In this document: in pieces, positions 35,509 to 48,770 of the stretch
How positions within the stretch are numbered: position 1 is the first letter of the stretch
Layout of the letters: every line of letters begins with the position of its first letter
Assembly: GCA_008692225.1 (NCBI GenBank)
Contig: VICG01000005.1
Coordinates: 1,583,001-1,647,000 of the forward strand
Source of the DNA: Monilinia fructicola
Lineage: Eukaryota; Ascomycota; Leotiomycetes; Helotiales; Sclerotiniaceae
Direction of reading: 5' to 3'
DNA: 64,000 nucleotides
The notes under the pieces: model-generated
What the model saw: the letters and a program-made list of their open reading frames with translations, nothing else
Told to the model about the DNA's origin: nothing
Databases searched by the model: none
Position numbers and translations under genes: made by a program

Positions 35509-38500
35509 TTGGCATGTGAAAGTCGCGAAGCTAGGACTAGGTAGCTCACGATACTTGGTCTTTACCAAGATTGGCTGAACAATTTAATTACCGCAGAAGT
35601 GAATTTCTACCAGCCCCGCCTTTCTTTAATTCATAAAAGAGGGATGATTTTATGATTGAGTGAATTTTATGTCAAGACATACCAATAGAACGGCATTCGG
35701 CATAAGAGTCTACCTAGTATATATGAAGGTTGAGATGAGATATAAACTGATACTCAAGATGAAGGGTAACCTGGAAAGACCATGCTGCCTTTTCCAAATT
35801 TCCATAGATAGTACTGAAGTTGAACGTGTGGCACTGGAAAAAAGAAAGAAGAGTGCAGACGGAGCAAAGTATAAGTTATTTATCCCCAAGTCTTCCAACT
35901 CAACTTGGAAGTTAGAGATAGAAACTTAATTAAACCAACGTACTAAACTTTTCACCTTTTTATGTGGTAATTTGAACACTACTTGGAGCCATTTGAACCT
36001 GTCTTAAAGAAATACTGCTTCATTCCATTTTATCTGCTTACTTCCGCTACATCTGTTTCCGCATCATCTCACCGAATCACTCTTGCCTCTTTATGCTCAC
36101 TGTAAACAATATCAGCAATATTGTAAACAAGAATGAACATCATGATGATATCAACGAACACCCGGACGGTATACTAAAAGAAAGACGATTGCATAGTGAC
36201 GACAAAAATAGCAATATTGTAAGCTGAAACACAAACGCCCGGACTGCTTTTATCGATTCCGAATATGTACATATTGGGGGCCGTCATTTTACCACACTCT
36301 CAACAAAGCACAAAAAACATCTTAGGAGGGTATATAGACTTCCTTGGGGAGTGAATTGTAACTTATTCGACCATACTCTTCATCACACTAATAAGATACC
36401 ACAGGCTCAGAAACATTAGATTACACAACAACTGTGTCAATCATAGAAGTGAAAAAACTTGCAGAGATGAATATTTCGAGCTTTCCGCGGTAATATCAAG
36501 GCTAATGATTACTATTCGCTTGCTTGTCATCGACTGGAATGCCCATACATGATCGCGAGAACTTTTACAGCAATTGCCCAGGAAGATCTGTGACCAGGTG
36601 ATCTTTCAGCCAAACAGTTCATACAACTTTAAATAACCAATTCGAATCAGCCTAATAACCAGAGCGCCAAAGACAAATCTACAGCATATCAAGCTTCGAG
36701 TAATTGCATCCTCATTGACAACCAAATGGCACGTTATACTAGCTATTTTACTGCTAAAGCTTGAAATCATTTGTCATATACTGTGCAGTTGATGCAAAAA
36801 CAATGAGAATATTGACGTTGACGCATGCTTAATGCTCACTCAGTCACTGGGAATGAATGCGTCTTGGAACCTGGTACCGCAATATGAATCTGCGATTTTA
36901 TGAGCAAACACTAGTTCGCCAAAAGATTCGAAGACGGCTGTGATGAAGATCCGTATATAAGTGGAAGCCACAAGTTTTTGTTTGAAAGAAGCTGTTCCTA
37001 CAAACACAAGTGTCACGGCTGGTGCATCACTAAACAGCTCGCATCGACCAGAAAGTTCGCTCAGCCAATGGTATAAGGAGAAGATCAGATGCCCATATCA
37101 ATTAGAACAATATAGTTGGTTCGTTTACCAATGATTCAAATGCGAGAGCGTCAATTCACGACTTATTCTGTCTTGTTCATTGATGCTGTGTGAGAGATGA
37201 GGTTGGAATTTATGATGACAAAGCATTTAGAATCAACACCAAACTTCATTTGGACAGTGGGGAAATTCTAATGCAACCCCATGAAATGACGCGAAGACTG
37301 TATCTCAGACCTGACAGCTTAATAGTAAAGCTGGTGGTACCTGGACATGATATACAATCTTCGCATATCAGATGTACAAGTTCAAGTAGGACATTGCATC
37401 CACATTTCGAGAGTCCTATCAAGATGTATATATCATATTTTTCCTTGGAAACGCGACAGTGCGTGTTTCACGATCATCAACAGGATCTGTTTACCACACC
37501 ATGAAAGTTGTTTGGGGTGTAGAAACAGGCTTAGCCGCCCCGATCCATACTTTGTTTGAAAGTTTTGATTCATGTAAGGAGCTTCTACCTCCGCGTGTGG
37601 CAACGACCTTGTCAAAAACCGGGATATTCAGACGATCTGGGTAATCCGGGGTAGCATATTTTCTTGTCTCCACTATATGTGGAATCTGCTCTGTTCTGTG
37701 GCATCATTAGGACTGGTGTTGATCTGCTACCTCCTACTCGGTTGGCTCCAGTGCCGTCATTTGAGGCTATCATCATACACATTCTATACTATGATTCTGC
37801 AATGGTATCATGTTCTCCTATGCTTAGCCATGGCATGTGTTTTTCTTCTTGAAATATACGGAAGCTTCCGGAGTTCTCATAGTATCGAGAAGCATTAGGA
37901 TCTCAAGTACCATCTCTTCTGAGCACGCTTTCCAGAAACAAAATTGGGATGATAGGGCATTCTTTCACTTTACTTCTGACCTTCGGAGCATTTGCGCAAT
38001 GGAAATTCATAATAGCGAGGCTCGATTGGGCTGTAAAATAAGATGCAACCAAAATTTCATCTCTACATGATTCACAGCCGCAATGTAAATAACATGTTCA
38101 GCAACGATGTTACCGCCCATAAGTACCCTATGGATCACGGCACTCTGATGAATTGGAATTACCAGATTCAGCCCTTTACGATCTACAAGCACAGGAAGAA
38201 AAGTCAATTAGCTAAGTAGCTGATCTCAAGCAAAATAATATCTCCAGAAGTGCAAGTGTGCCAAACCATTAGAGTCTGCCAGTAAAAGATAGGGCCAACA
38301 GCCTTACTACTCTAGCTCCCGCATCTAGCTCACCACCAATATCCGTTTCCCACAAAAAACTTCATAGCAAGAACCATTCCTTCCTTTATATCCGACCTTA
38401 ACTACAAAATCATGAATCAATCTATTCAAGCATTTCCAACAGCCTTCTACCAAAACACTACTACATCACACACTACACCACCACACCACATTGAACCAGC

Positions 38501-38518
38501 CTTCGCCTTCCACCCAAA

Positions 38519-38800
38519 ATGGTCAATTTACTCTCAAGTCTTGGCATGGCTTTTTTCCCAATATTCTTCATCATTCTCGTCATAATTTACGGTTGCATCT
38601 GCAAACGCGTTTGCTCTTTTGCGACGATACTCCCGATCTCGAAGCCTTCTCCCCAGATTTTAATGACGGAGAAGTCTTATAGAGAGGGTATGAGCGATGA
38701 TAACAACGTGAATGACGATAGCAACAAGAATAATCAAACATGCACATGCATGACCCACTCAGACATAAATCGCGAGCCCCACTCCCGAAGAAAGATTTAG
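38519..38800 (+). CDS. Possible small single-pass membrane protein, 93 aa
   Basis: The ATG lies in a good fungal context (CCAAAATGG) after a CA-rich leader from about 38400, and a TATATCC element sits near 38385. Residues about 5-27 form a strongly hydrophobic helix (MAFFPIFFIILVIIYGCIC), followed by basic residues and a Ser/Asn/Asp-rich, Cys-containing tail (NNQTCTCMTH). No homologous family comes to mind. Support comes from leader and membrane segment only; it could be a chance frame at the edge of the desert. Confidence 0.35.
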   Translation: MVNLLSSLGMAFFPIFFIILVIIYGCICKRVCSFATILPISKPSPQILMTEKSYREGMSDDNNVNDDSNKNNQTCTCMTHSDINREPHSRRKI

Positions 38801-39333
38801 CCATGGTACACACTGGGTCCCTTGCTTCTACAGCTGTAAGATCTACGGAAAACCTAGAAATATAATTATGATTCCTTCGCGAGCAGTTATTTACAGTCAG
38901 CGGGGTCAATAGATTTTCTTTTCTTCTACACGACAGGTGTAGGCATCTCTAGGTAATATTAGATTTCTTGGATAATATGGCATATGAAGGGGTACTTAGC
39001 GATTCTCTACATGCGATACACAATCATATATATTTCAAGAATCAATTCAACATGAGTGTGTGTGTAAAATGATGATGTTATTCAGCAAACTCTAGTAAGC
39101 AAGCCAGAGAAAATAACATACCACACGAGCCGCCACCAAAACCCAGAAACCCAGCATACGCAATAAAACACAAGCGAGACCCCACGCAAAACCCTTGCCC
39201 AACAGACACGTGCGCCTTCCGCTACCAAATTCCCATTGTAATCACGTTCCCTTCAGATCGAGCCTGATCTTGATCTTAAAATCCAAACTCCACGCCTCCT
39301 GTCCCAACCAATCCGAGAGGATCCCAAATCCTT

Positions 39334-39992
39334 TCACTTACTCTTCTTCTTTGCCTTTGAGCTCTTCGAGCTCTTCGAGCTCTTCTTATGATGTCTGCGC
39401 TCAGCCACCGGCTCTTCAGAGCCACCGGCACCACTTCCACTAGCTACAACAGCGGAAGTATTATTCTCCCAATCCTGCCTGTATCGCATCTCGTCCTTAG
39501 TCATCCCGCCAACACACGCGGCAGCGTCTTGGTCCCCGTGGGCGAGGCCAACGCTGCTGCTACTACTTGTTCGACGTATGTGTGCGTGCCCACTGGCGGC
39601 GGTTGCAGATGCACATACGGATTCTCCCAGGTGGAGGCAGCGGGGTAATCTGCATGAAAAAAAGTACCAAGCTTGTTTGGATTTCTCGTATGCACAATCC
39701 CACTTGTCTCTCGTGGCTAGGTTGGCATCGCTGGAGGTGTCTTCGGGGGGCTGTCTTGCTGTAGCCGTATGGTCTTGTGGGATCGATGTCCATTGCAACG
39801 ACGGCCCGAGTTTGGCCGTTTCCGGTATATAGTGCAGAATACCCAGCCTGTCCAGTGGCAGGTATGGCCATCGCGGTGGCGTCGCGAGGCAGCTCCAGAT
39901 TTTTCGCCAACTTGGGTGATTTCTTGGTATATTGGAATATCAGATTCTACCACCACAGGATGGAATGGTGCATCTTCGCTGTTGGAGCTCAT
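39334..39992 (-). CDS. WW-domain-like small protein with basic tail, four frame breaks
   Basis: The start is taken at 39992 (MSSNSEDAPFHPVVVESD) and the stop TGA is at 39334. Four single-base corrections are needed: T-run 39900-39904, G-run 39745-39750 and A-run 39657-39663 (one extra base each), and CCC 39505-39507 (one missing). The corrected frame is 219 codons including the stop. The central segment DKWDCAYEKSKQAWYFF plus HADYPAASTWENP fits a WW fold: first Trp, an aromatic triplet, His, then TW and Pro. WW domains bind proline-rich ligands. The sequence ends in a run of His, Lys and Ser (HHKKSSKSSKSS, then KAKKKSK). It is a gene of unknown process. An upstream in-frame Met at 40076 exists but reads like leader sequence. 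Confidence 0.65.
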
Positions 39993-40820
39993 GGTGTCGA
40001 AGTGTGATGATCTTGTATGGAAGATATTTGGATATCGAAGCTGCAGTAAATGAGTCAATGTATGCTCGACGACCAAGTACCTCTTGTCAACTCACGCTAT
40101 GTATGGAGTATATCAGGTATTCGTGTGTGAAGATTCGAATTTTCCTGGTTGCTTGAGGATGAAGTAAAAAAACAAGGTCCCCAAGCCGGAACATAGCACC
40201 TCTTTATGCCTTTTGGAGACTCTCATCCTCGCTAAAATTCCTACATAGAAGGTATGAATATATGAAGTTCCAATATCCAAAAGCTATTATGACTTGGAAT
40301 GACGATTGAATCTCCAAAATCGGCGTACACATCACACAAACCCACGGAAATATACGATAAAAAGTATGAATATATACTCTTCCCGTGACTTGCAGTCATC
40401 ATCTCTGACCCGCATCTCCATAATATCCCTACATAACCACTCATCTCAGAATCAGGTAAGCCCAAATTTTTGTGCATGAATCCGAACGTTTCTATGGTCT
40501 ACAATACACATCAGATTCATCACGGATTAAAGCCTTTTAATGCTCTTTTCTCCATTCATGTATATTCAATCAAACACACCCAACTTACACACCCTCTCAC
40601 ACACTCGCACATTCAGACACATCATATACATATCATATACACACACATCATACACATACATATATTCAATAACCCACCCACCACGCTCCACCATAAATAA
40701 ATCCAACCCTCTCTCCCACCCATCAACATCTCCCCATCTATCACTCATTGCCCATCACAAACACCCAATCTCAAATCATCACAGCAAAAAATAAACCCTC
40801 CTCCCTTCTCCCTACATTAC

Positions 40821-40895
40821 CATCACCACCATCACCACCATCACCACCATCACCACCATCACCACCATCACCACCATCACCACCATCACCACCAT
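40821..40895. repeat. 9-bp tandem array, unit CATCACCAC
   Basis: About eight perfect copies. The period of three codons yields false Pro/Ser and Gly/Asp frames on the two strands. Confidence 0.95.
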
Positions 40896-41421
40896 CCCAT
40901 ATCCTCCTACACCCCACAAAATACACCAAGATTACACTAACCATCCACACATACCCAAGCACAAAACACACACACACACACAAAACAGCTCCAAACAAAG
41001 AAAATCATAATATTCCTCTAACATCAACATCAACATCAACATCAACTCCAACCCAAATCTCCCCAACCCAACCCAACCCACCCAAAAAAATCATAAAAAC
41101 CAACCTCCAAATCTCCCAACCCCCCCCCTCCCCCCCAAAAAAAAATTCATAAACTCAAAATCCCACAAAAGCAAATACAATAATCAAGATCAATCCAACT
41201 AACGAAAGCGAATTGATGTACGAGTATCATATCAGCATAGCACTTCCCCCCCCCCTCCCCCCTCTCTCTCTGCGTTCCTTTTATGCTTTTCTCGCTTTGT
41301 GGAGAAGAAATAGAAAATAGAAAAGAGAAAAGAGAAATGCTTAATCTATTCATCCATGCCCTTGGATTTGTGATTCGTCGTGAATCCAAAGGATGGAGAA
41401 CGAGAATTGAACGAACTTATA

Positions 41422-41503
41422 CATATACATACATACATACATACATACATACATACATACATACATACATACATACATACATACATACATACATACATAC
41501 ATA
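41422..41503. repeat. ACAT tetranucleotide repeat
   Basis: About twenty perfect copies of ACAT. Confidence 0.95.
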
Positions 41504-42143
41504 ATACATATACTATGTTATTTTCAAAAGGTTTCATTGTATAAGTCAAGTAATGCGATGATTCAAATAAGAGTAGGTTAGGTGTTCACTTGAAGTTTTC
41601 TTCATTGATTCCTTGTCTTCAAACTTTACTTTCTACTCTCTCCTCTCTTCGCCTTTCTCGTCTCCTGAGTCTATGTTCACTAACCTATCATTTCTCTCTT
41701 GGTTCTCCCCCTCTCACATACCCCATCAAGTCTCTGTCATATAATGTACATACTAGACAAAATTCTCGCTTCCATCGTCCCTCACATCTTCGCCCCTCTC
41801 CCATCTCGTGAAGACCTATGATTATCCCTCAACATTTCGTCCAATCTAATCCCATTCCTTCTCCCAATAGACCAATAAACAATAAACCACACTTCTTTAA
41901 GAAGGAACATGAAAAGAGTAATCTACGTAAGCACACGCACTCTTGGGTATTTTGCTTGTAAACTCAAAAAGCGTAGGAAAAAAAGCGATGAAAAAAGCAA
42001 GGCAAACAAAAAACATGCAAACGTATAGCAAAAGTACCTCCTGTATTGTTCAGTTCATTCTCATCAATCCTTCCAATCCATCAAGCCAAACCACAGATAC
42101 CATATCCCAATGTCTCAAAAGCCATCCCAAAACTCTCCATAAT

Positions 42144-45100
42144 CTATTTTCCCTCAGTACTAACAGCAGCTTTCTTTCCCCAGCCCCAGAAACCACCTCC
42201 AGATGATGGTGCTGGAGTAGCAGGTACAGTTGCTGGTACGACTGGTGCTTCTACTTTAGGCATTGTACCTTTTGCAGGTATTGCCGTGATCGACCTTTCA
42301 AGGCTCAGATTTGATTTATGTCCAAACACTGTGGGCAACTCAGTATTTTGTAATCCGGCTAGCATTTTCTTCAAGCTCTCCAATTTCAATTTGGCTTCCT
42401 CTGCTTCTTGTTTAGCAATCGCTTCAGCAGTTTTTTGCTTGTACAAGCTCGAGAACCAGTGCATCCGAATCTACATCTGGCTTGGATGAATGCTGCTGTT
42501 CCGAGCACACAGACGCGCGTGGGGTATCGTTCTCTTTGAAATTTGGTGGGGATATGAGGCTTGAACTTCGTTTATTGTAAGTTGTGGCCACTGAACGCTG
42601 GGAGTTCGAGCGAACAAGCTTGAGTTCTCGCAGACCTCCCGAGGCGGCACCCTTCATACCCCATTCGACATCATGATCCCTTGCACCCTCCGAAATTGTT
42701 TGAGCACTCTTTCGTGAGTTTCGCAAATCATAAACCTGTTTCTCCAGTCTTTGTCTATCTTGGTGCGAATTTCGAACATGAGCTTGAGTTTCTCTGATCT
42801 GATCTCGTAAATTACTGATTTCCTGATCTTGTTCGGCGATGCGCCTGCTGAATTCCTGGGACCTGGATGTCTCAATGACAAGCTGTTCTTTCGATCGGTT
42901 AAGCTCATCCCGAAGTTGAGATCTGGTAAGCAACATGGAAGATCTTCGCTTTCCAATGGGACTTTGGAAGCGATCTTCGACATCATCGAGTAGTCTAGAA
43001 AGGTCGTCGGTGTTTATCGGAGGAGTTGGGACTTCTTCAATCTCCGACTCATCAAAAACGTCGGGCGCTGTAGAATTCTCACCCTCGGTGAATTCGGTGG
43101 CATTCACTTCCCCTGAAATGATCCTCATTCCCTTTACGGTCTCAATGCTAACATCACTTTCCGAACTCTCAAGAGTCCGCTCTCCGCCACCTTTCTTCCT
43201 CAATCCATTGAGCAGTGACTGCACAGCAGTCCTATCTTCCTCACGTTCTTCTCTCTCTCTTTGCAACTGCGTAGCAAGTATAGCATGATCACGCTGCATC
43301 TCACTCAGAGCCATCAAAAGATCTTCAATTTGACTGTGCAAATTCTTGTCTGTGGTAGCTGCAGTTTTTGATGCACTGACACTAACAAACGACTGAGCTC
43401 GTATGGAGGCACCATCAGTAATTGCTGAATCTCGAGAAACGCTGGTCGCATCTGTTGAAGAGCTGAGCATGCTGTCGGATCCACTGCCTTCCATGGAATT
43501 TAATGTGGAAGCCAAGCTTTGCTTTGAAGGTGACCTTCTCAAGAAACTAACAGGACGTGATGGAGCGCTAAGCCCTGGACTGGGAGTAAGATTGGCTGAT
43601 TTTGTGGATGAGTTGGAGCCAGCCACACAATCTCCCGAGGAAACGTGATGCTGCCGAACCCACATCAGATGGAATAGCGGTATCAACAATCAATCTGAGA
43701 CTCTCTATACCCTGCCTCTAAACTCTGAAGGCTTTCGTGTGTGACAATCCCTGTCAAGCCAACGAAATCGTTGACGAATTCATCGGCGTTGTAATGATAG
43801 ACATCCCATAAACCCCTTGAAAGAAGTAACTGCATTACATCCTCAAATTCTGTACAGGACAAAATTTTGGTTTCATTTTTCCTCATCAACGATAGCGCAA
43901 CTCGCATGATAGTCTCCGAAGCACCTTCGGCAAATATGACATCGTAAATTCGGAAAAGCATGGGTAGAGGGCAGGTAACAGCGAAGAAAGACAAAAACCA
44001 CTGAGAAACGTATGCAGGCTCGACTTGTAATACATCTAGATGATTTGACAGGGCCGGCAGATGTAATTTGAGCAATTCTCGGAATTGGTGTATTCGAACG
44101 TGAAGACCCGAGAGATCGGGAAGGAAGCAGTTTCGCAGGTCATAATGTTCCATCAGCCTGCATATGATTAGTCAGTGCCAAAGCAAAACGCTGAATGAGC
44201 AACGTACCGTACGAGGACACAAAAGGCTTGCTTGTCACCCATGTGCATCAACAAAGGGCCGACGAGAAATCCCAAGCCTTGGCAATATCCAATCTTGTGA
44301 TCGTATAAACTGAAGCATTTCAGAACTCTTCCCAACATGCGTTGTCCATCTCCGTCTGGATCGCGGAACATTTCTACACCAGGAAAGCTTCGCCCTAAAT
44401 CCTTTCCAATAATCCCCTCATATGGACTTGACTCGCCACATAATCTATCGAATTGCTCCTCTAATAGTCTATCTCTAGCTCCAGACATGCTCTGCCACAC
44501 CACTCCTCGCAATGGTGGGGGGATTCCACTCCTGATCTTCTTCGATAACAACGTCGGTAGAATATTGAGCCGTTCTTGGGTAGTCTTGTACAAGTGCGGC
44601 GTAAAATTCGAGATCGGTCATAGGGGGTGGGGGGGTGACAGAGTATCGAAGTGCTGAAGGTGTAGGACCATTGACCAATTTCTTCAGATGTTGTATGGAT
44701 GGGGGTCTCGACTGAGCTCTAGCTCTTTGTTTCTCAACCTTTTGAACCTTTGCAATTCCGGACTTGGGATTCGAGGCTATCGCATTATTTTCTTGTTCGA
44801 GCCTGGCTAGCAGTAAAGCAGTGGACTGCGATTTGTCAGTAATGAAAGCATGTACGCGTCTTTCGTAGACGACTTACATCGTCCGAATCCTGGTTCCTAG
44901 GTTGTTGCTCCTCCGTCTTCTCCAATTCTTCCCAATTGACCTCCTCTGCGGATGTGTCAGAGCTATCACTACCCCTCCTCGAGCCATTATGTTCTGATTC
45001 TGCCGACTCCGAACCTGTAGGTGTGGGCACTTCATTGCCATTAGGATCCACCATGGTAATTCGCGGCGAGTCTTCTTGTGTGCCAGCTTCTCCCGTTTCT

Positions 45101-45342
45101 CCCGTTTCCTTCCCCGTTACATCCATGATACTCATTATCGTCTGCCTTTTGTCGGTAGGGGTATTTGCTTCTTCGCTCATCTCCAATTCCTCACTTGTGT
45201 TGACCTTGTCGGAATATCTCTTCGTGTCGAGTGTCAAGATTGGCGGCTCAGAGAGTCGCACTGTGACCATAGAATCATGTTGCATAGCTTGCCCCTCTGA
45301 TTGAATCCCCTCGCCGGATTGAACTCGTTCCAAATTGTCCAT
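42144..45342 (-). CDS. TBC-domain Rab GTPase-activating protein (Gyp5/EVI5-like), four frame breaks
   Basis: Exons 45342-44878, 44825-44208 and 44157-42144; introns 44826-44877 (GTAAGT..CAG) and 44158-44207 (GTACGT..CAG) keep phase. The N-terminal ~155 residues are acidic and disordered. The TBC domain follows: GIPPPLRGVVWQ with the catalytic arginine finger near residue 258, IGKDLGR, and GYCQGLGF with the glutamine finger near residue 335. Such proteins speed GTP hydrolysis on Rab GTPases in secretion and endocytosis. Downstream come a Ser-rich linker and coiled coil (ELNRSKEQLVIE, then IAEQDQEISNLRDQI), ending FWGWGKKAAVSTEGK. Corrections of one extra base each are needed at 44561-44562, about 43688, about 43620-43650 and T-run 42431-42436, giving 1031 codons including the stop. 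Domain order matches yeast Gyp5/Gyl1; the exact Rab target cannot be told. Confidence 0.85.
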
Positions 45343-45840
45343 TTTTGGAATGGGACACTGAAGAAGAAGAAGATGATGATGATGGTGCAAGGAGAGAAAA
45401 AAGGTCAGAATGTCAATGAAGACACTCCAACCTCTGTTCAAAAAAATTGATTCACTCGAGCGAGAATCGTCAATGATCAATCAACCAACAATTAACCTTT
45501 GCGCTTTCCTTTCCTTTTTTTCCCTCTCGCCAACAAAACAAGAGTTTCCAATGACCCAAGGCGAAGAATTTCCCAAACAAGGTTCCGAACGTATGCGACG
45601 ATATGGAACAATCAGATTTGGACGTAACCCGAGAGTTAATTTTGTTCCTGTTTGTATGGTTGAATGGATCCAATTGTTTACGAGCTGTCACACCAGGTGA
45701 AATTGACGCGCACGGAGATCGGATGTTTTAATGAAACGTGGGTTGCAGTACAATGCTTGATAGCCGTTGAAATGCTTATAAACCTGGTTATCGTGAGGGT
45801 TCGTGAAAATATGTACAGATTGAGATGGGAAAAGGGGCGA

Positions 45841-46045
45841 ATGGATGGATGGATGGATGGATGGTAGAGCGGGTGAGTGGATGAGTGGGTGAGTGGGTGA
45901 GTGAGTATGAGTGTGAGAGAGAGTGAGAGGGAGAGGGAGAGAGAGAGAGTGAGAGAGAGAGAGAGAGTGTGTGTGAGAGAGGGAGTGTGAGTGAGCGACT
46001 GAGTGATTGAATGATTGAGTAAATGAGTAAATGAGTAAATGAGTA
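45841..46045. repeat. Compound GGAT / GTGAGTGG / GAGA / AAATGAGT repeat
   Basis: Several short purine-rich arrays run into one another over about 200 bases, starting with six copies of GGAT. Confidence 0.85.
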
Positions 46046-46991
46046 AGTTAATAAATAAATTAATGAAAGTTCTCAATGACTGAAGAGAATGACTTTTCTC
46101 ATATATGATGAATGAATGAGTGAGTATTAATTCTTGACAAAATAAAAGAGGGTATTAATTAATTAATTTATTCATTTCTTGCATATACACACGACCGTTA
46201 TGTTTTTGTTGTTGCTGCTGCTGCTGGTGTTGTTGTTGTTTTTGTTGTATAAAACAGTTATGATGTTTATGTTACTCCATTCATATAAGATCAGAGGATG
46301 TATATGTATCTGTGTGTGTATGATCTGTATGATCTGTATGATCTGTGTGATGTGTATGATTTGTGTATGTACAGAGTATGATGATGAGAAGAAGAAGGAT
46401 GAAGAAGGAGTTGAACCATCCATCCATCCACCTGCACAGTGCACGCAGACAGGAAGGAATGCATTAGGTTGTTGCGGCGGTGAGAACCTTTTCTTCGATC
46501 TTGGGATGAAAGTGCAATGGAAATGTTGCTATAAGCCAATCAATGGATCAATTTTACATACGAAGCGTTACCACTTTATTTTAGAGTGATTAGAGAGATG
46601 AGAGAAGAGAGATTAGAGAGATTAGAGTGATTAGAGTGATTACTAGGCACAGGACTGTACCTAGGTACTCTGTGAGTCTGTGGAGTGATTGGAGTGATTG
46701 TGGGTTTGGACTGAGTGAAGCTTAATTAAATCATAACGAATCAATTCCCTTGAGTAAGGACTATCGGGGTAGATTGACCAATCAAATCCCCAGATACGGC
46801 CTGGATTAATATGAGCTAATGCTCCAAAGGGAAAGGTGGAGAATAGAAAACAAGCATTAAGAAGATCCATGGATATTCTAATTTCAGGGGAAATGTTACC
46901 TTCTTATGGACATATGTACTGTATTATACTAGGACGGATAGGTAGGTAGGTGTGTATGTATATATATATAGGTACTCTTTTTTACTCCTTT

Positions 46992-47048
46992 TATATATAT
47001 ATAGTATATAGTATATAGTATATAGTATATAGTATATAGTATATAGTA
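46992..47048. repeat. 7-bp tandem array, unit GTATATA
   Basis: About eight copies directly left of the long AGAATAAT array. Confidence 0.9.
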
Positions 47049-47050
47049 AA

Positions 47051-47575
47051 GAGAATAATAAAATAATAGAATAATAGAGTAATAAACAATAGAATAATAG
47101 AATAATAAATAGAATAATAGAATAATAGAATAATAGAATAATAGAATAATAGAATAATAGAATAATAGAATAATAGAATAATAGAATAATAGAATAATAG
47201 AATAATAAAATAATGAATATAGAATAATAGAATAATAGAATAATAGAATATAGAATAATAGAATAATAGAATAATAGAATAATAGAATAATAGAATAATA
47301 GAATAATAGAATATAATAGAATAATAGAATAATTAGAATAATAGAATAATAGAATAATAGAATAATAGAAATAATAGAATAATAGAATAATAGAATAATA
47401 GAATAATAGAATAATAGAATAATAGAATAATAGAATAATAGAATAATAGAATAATAGAATAATAGAATAATAGAATAATAGAATAATAGAAATAATAGAA
47501 TAATAGAATAATAGAATAATAGAATAATAGAATAATAGAATAATAGAATAATAATAGAATAATATAAAATAAGAT
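47051..47575. repeat. ~520-bp array of 8-bp unit AGAATAAT
   Basis: About sixty copies of AGAATAAT with sporadic one- to four-base slips. The largest simple repeat in the window; on the minus strand it gives a false Leu/Phe/Tyr/Ser frame of over 200 codons. Confidence 0.95.
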
Positions 47576-48734
47576 AATAATAAAATAAAAAACAATTAAT
47601 ATAATAATAAAAATAATATACACAATCGTATAATAATAAAACATTAAAAGGTAAGACTTACCCTATATACACATATAATTACCTACCTACCTACCACTCA
47701 TACTCATTCATATACTTAGTACATACCACCCACCCATACTCCATACAGAAACAACATCCCACTCCTCCATCGTTTGCCGATCTCAACACTCACTCACCAC
47801 TCAAAAAGCCAAAATATTCAAACCATACTGTACTTGTAATGTACAGAGTACGTACGGAGTAGGTTCCAGGTCCCTTTAACCACCACTGGACACCATACAG
47901 CAAGTCATAAATAGCATGAGATGTTCCAAGTGCTCCAATGGGCCCAATCCCCCCGTAACCCAAGTGAAATTACTTACATACATACATACATACAGAGTGC
48001 ATACATACAATACTCCGTACAATACACCCACTAAAAGCCCGGTCCCACAACCCAAACCAAATCAACCACCCTGAAAGCGGCAGAACCTACCAAATCTCCA
48101 TGTGCAGCACAGTACGATACAGTCCAGTCCAGTCCAGTCCCAGCACCACCCATCAACCCACCAATCCAACCGTGGAAACCGAAGAGAGAACCCAAAGTCT
48201 CAAAGCGCTCTTTTTCTCTCTCCCCCTCCTCTCCAAATTTCCTCACGAAAAAGTCTCAAGCACCCAAAACTCTGCAAGCTTCCCGTTCATCCATCCATCC
48301 ATCCACCCACTGATTGCACCCTCCCACCCACGTACGTACGTAACCCAATCCCTACTATACTATACAGTACAGTAACTACCCCCCCGAAAAAATCACAAGC
48401 TAAAAAATCACAAAACCGCAACAGACAGCACAGATTCCAGAACCCAGAACCCAGAACCCAGAACCCAGAACCCAAACCCCTGCCTGCCTCACCCACCCAC
48501 CCAACCAACCAACCAGCCAACCAACCAAATATGAGCCAAAACCACCCCAAATCGAATCTGGACTCGTGCTGAAATCCGCAATGCTGTACTGTACTGTACT
48601 ATATCTAGCTGCTACGCACTGTACTCCGCATCCATACTCTGTAGACAGAGCACCGCTATTGCCCGCAGAGAGAGGTAGGTAGGTAGGTAAGTAGATATCC
48701 ATCCCGATCCCACACAGGAGGGGGAACGCGATCG

Positions 48735-48770
48735 TCCATCCATCCATCCATCCATCCATCCATCCATCCA
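48735..48770. repeat. CATC tetranucleotide repeat
   Basis: Nine copies, followed by looser CATC-rich sequence to about 48860. Confidence 0.9.

Larger units (their letters stand above)
20638..38518. other. 18-kb AT-rich gene desert with transposable-element relics
   Basis: No open frame exceeds about 126 codons, and none shows a recognisable domain or plausible exon structure. Most of it is AT-rich and stop-dense, as expected of old repeats decayed by mutation, possibly repeat-induced point mutation. The stretch 29.85-32.8 kb is visibly GC-richer and partly coding-like. I see nothing assignable in 20640-24240, 24550-29800, 33190-33900 or 35580-38380. Confidence 0.6.
39993..42143. other. Intergenic region with CA-rich and tetranucleotide repeats
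   Basis: No gene is supported. The region includes the likely promoter of the WW-like gene on the left, AC/TC-rich sequence at 40560-41150, two microsatellites (annotated), and the 3' flank of the TBC gene on the right. Confidence 0.5.

Noticed and set aside
46924..47595. Minus-strand 223-codon Leu/Phe/Tyr/Ser frame resembling a membrane protein
   Set aside because: It is purely the translation of the AGAATAAT and GTATATA arrays; the hydrophobic pattern is an artefact.
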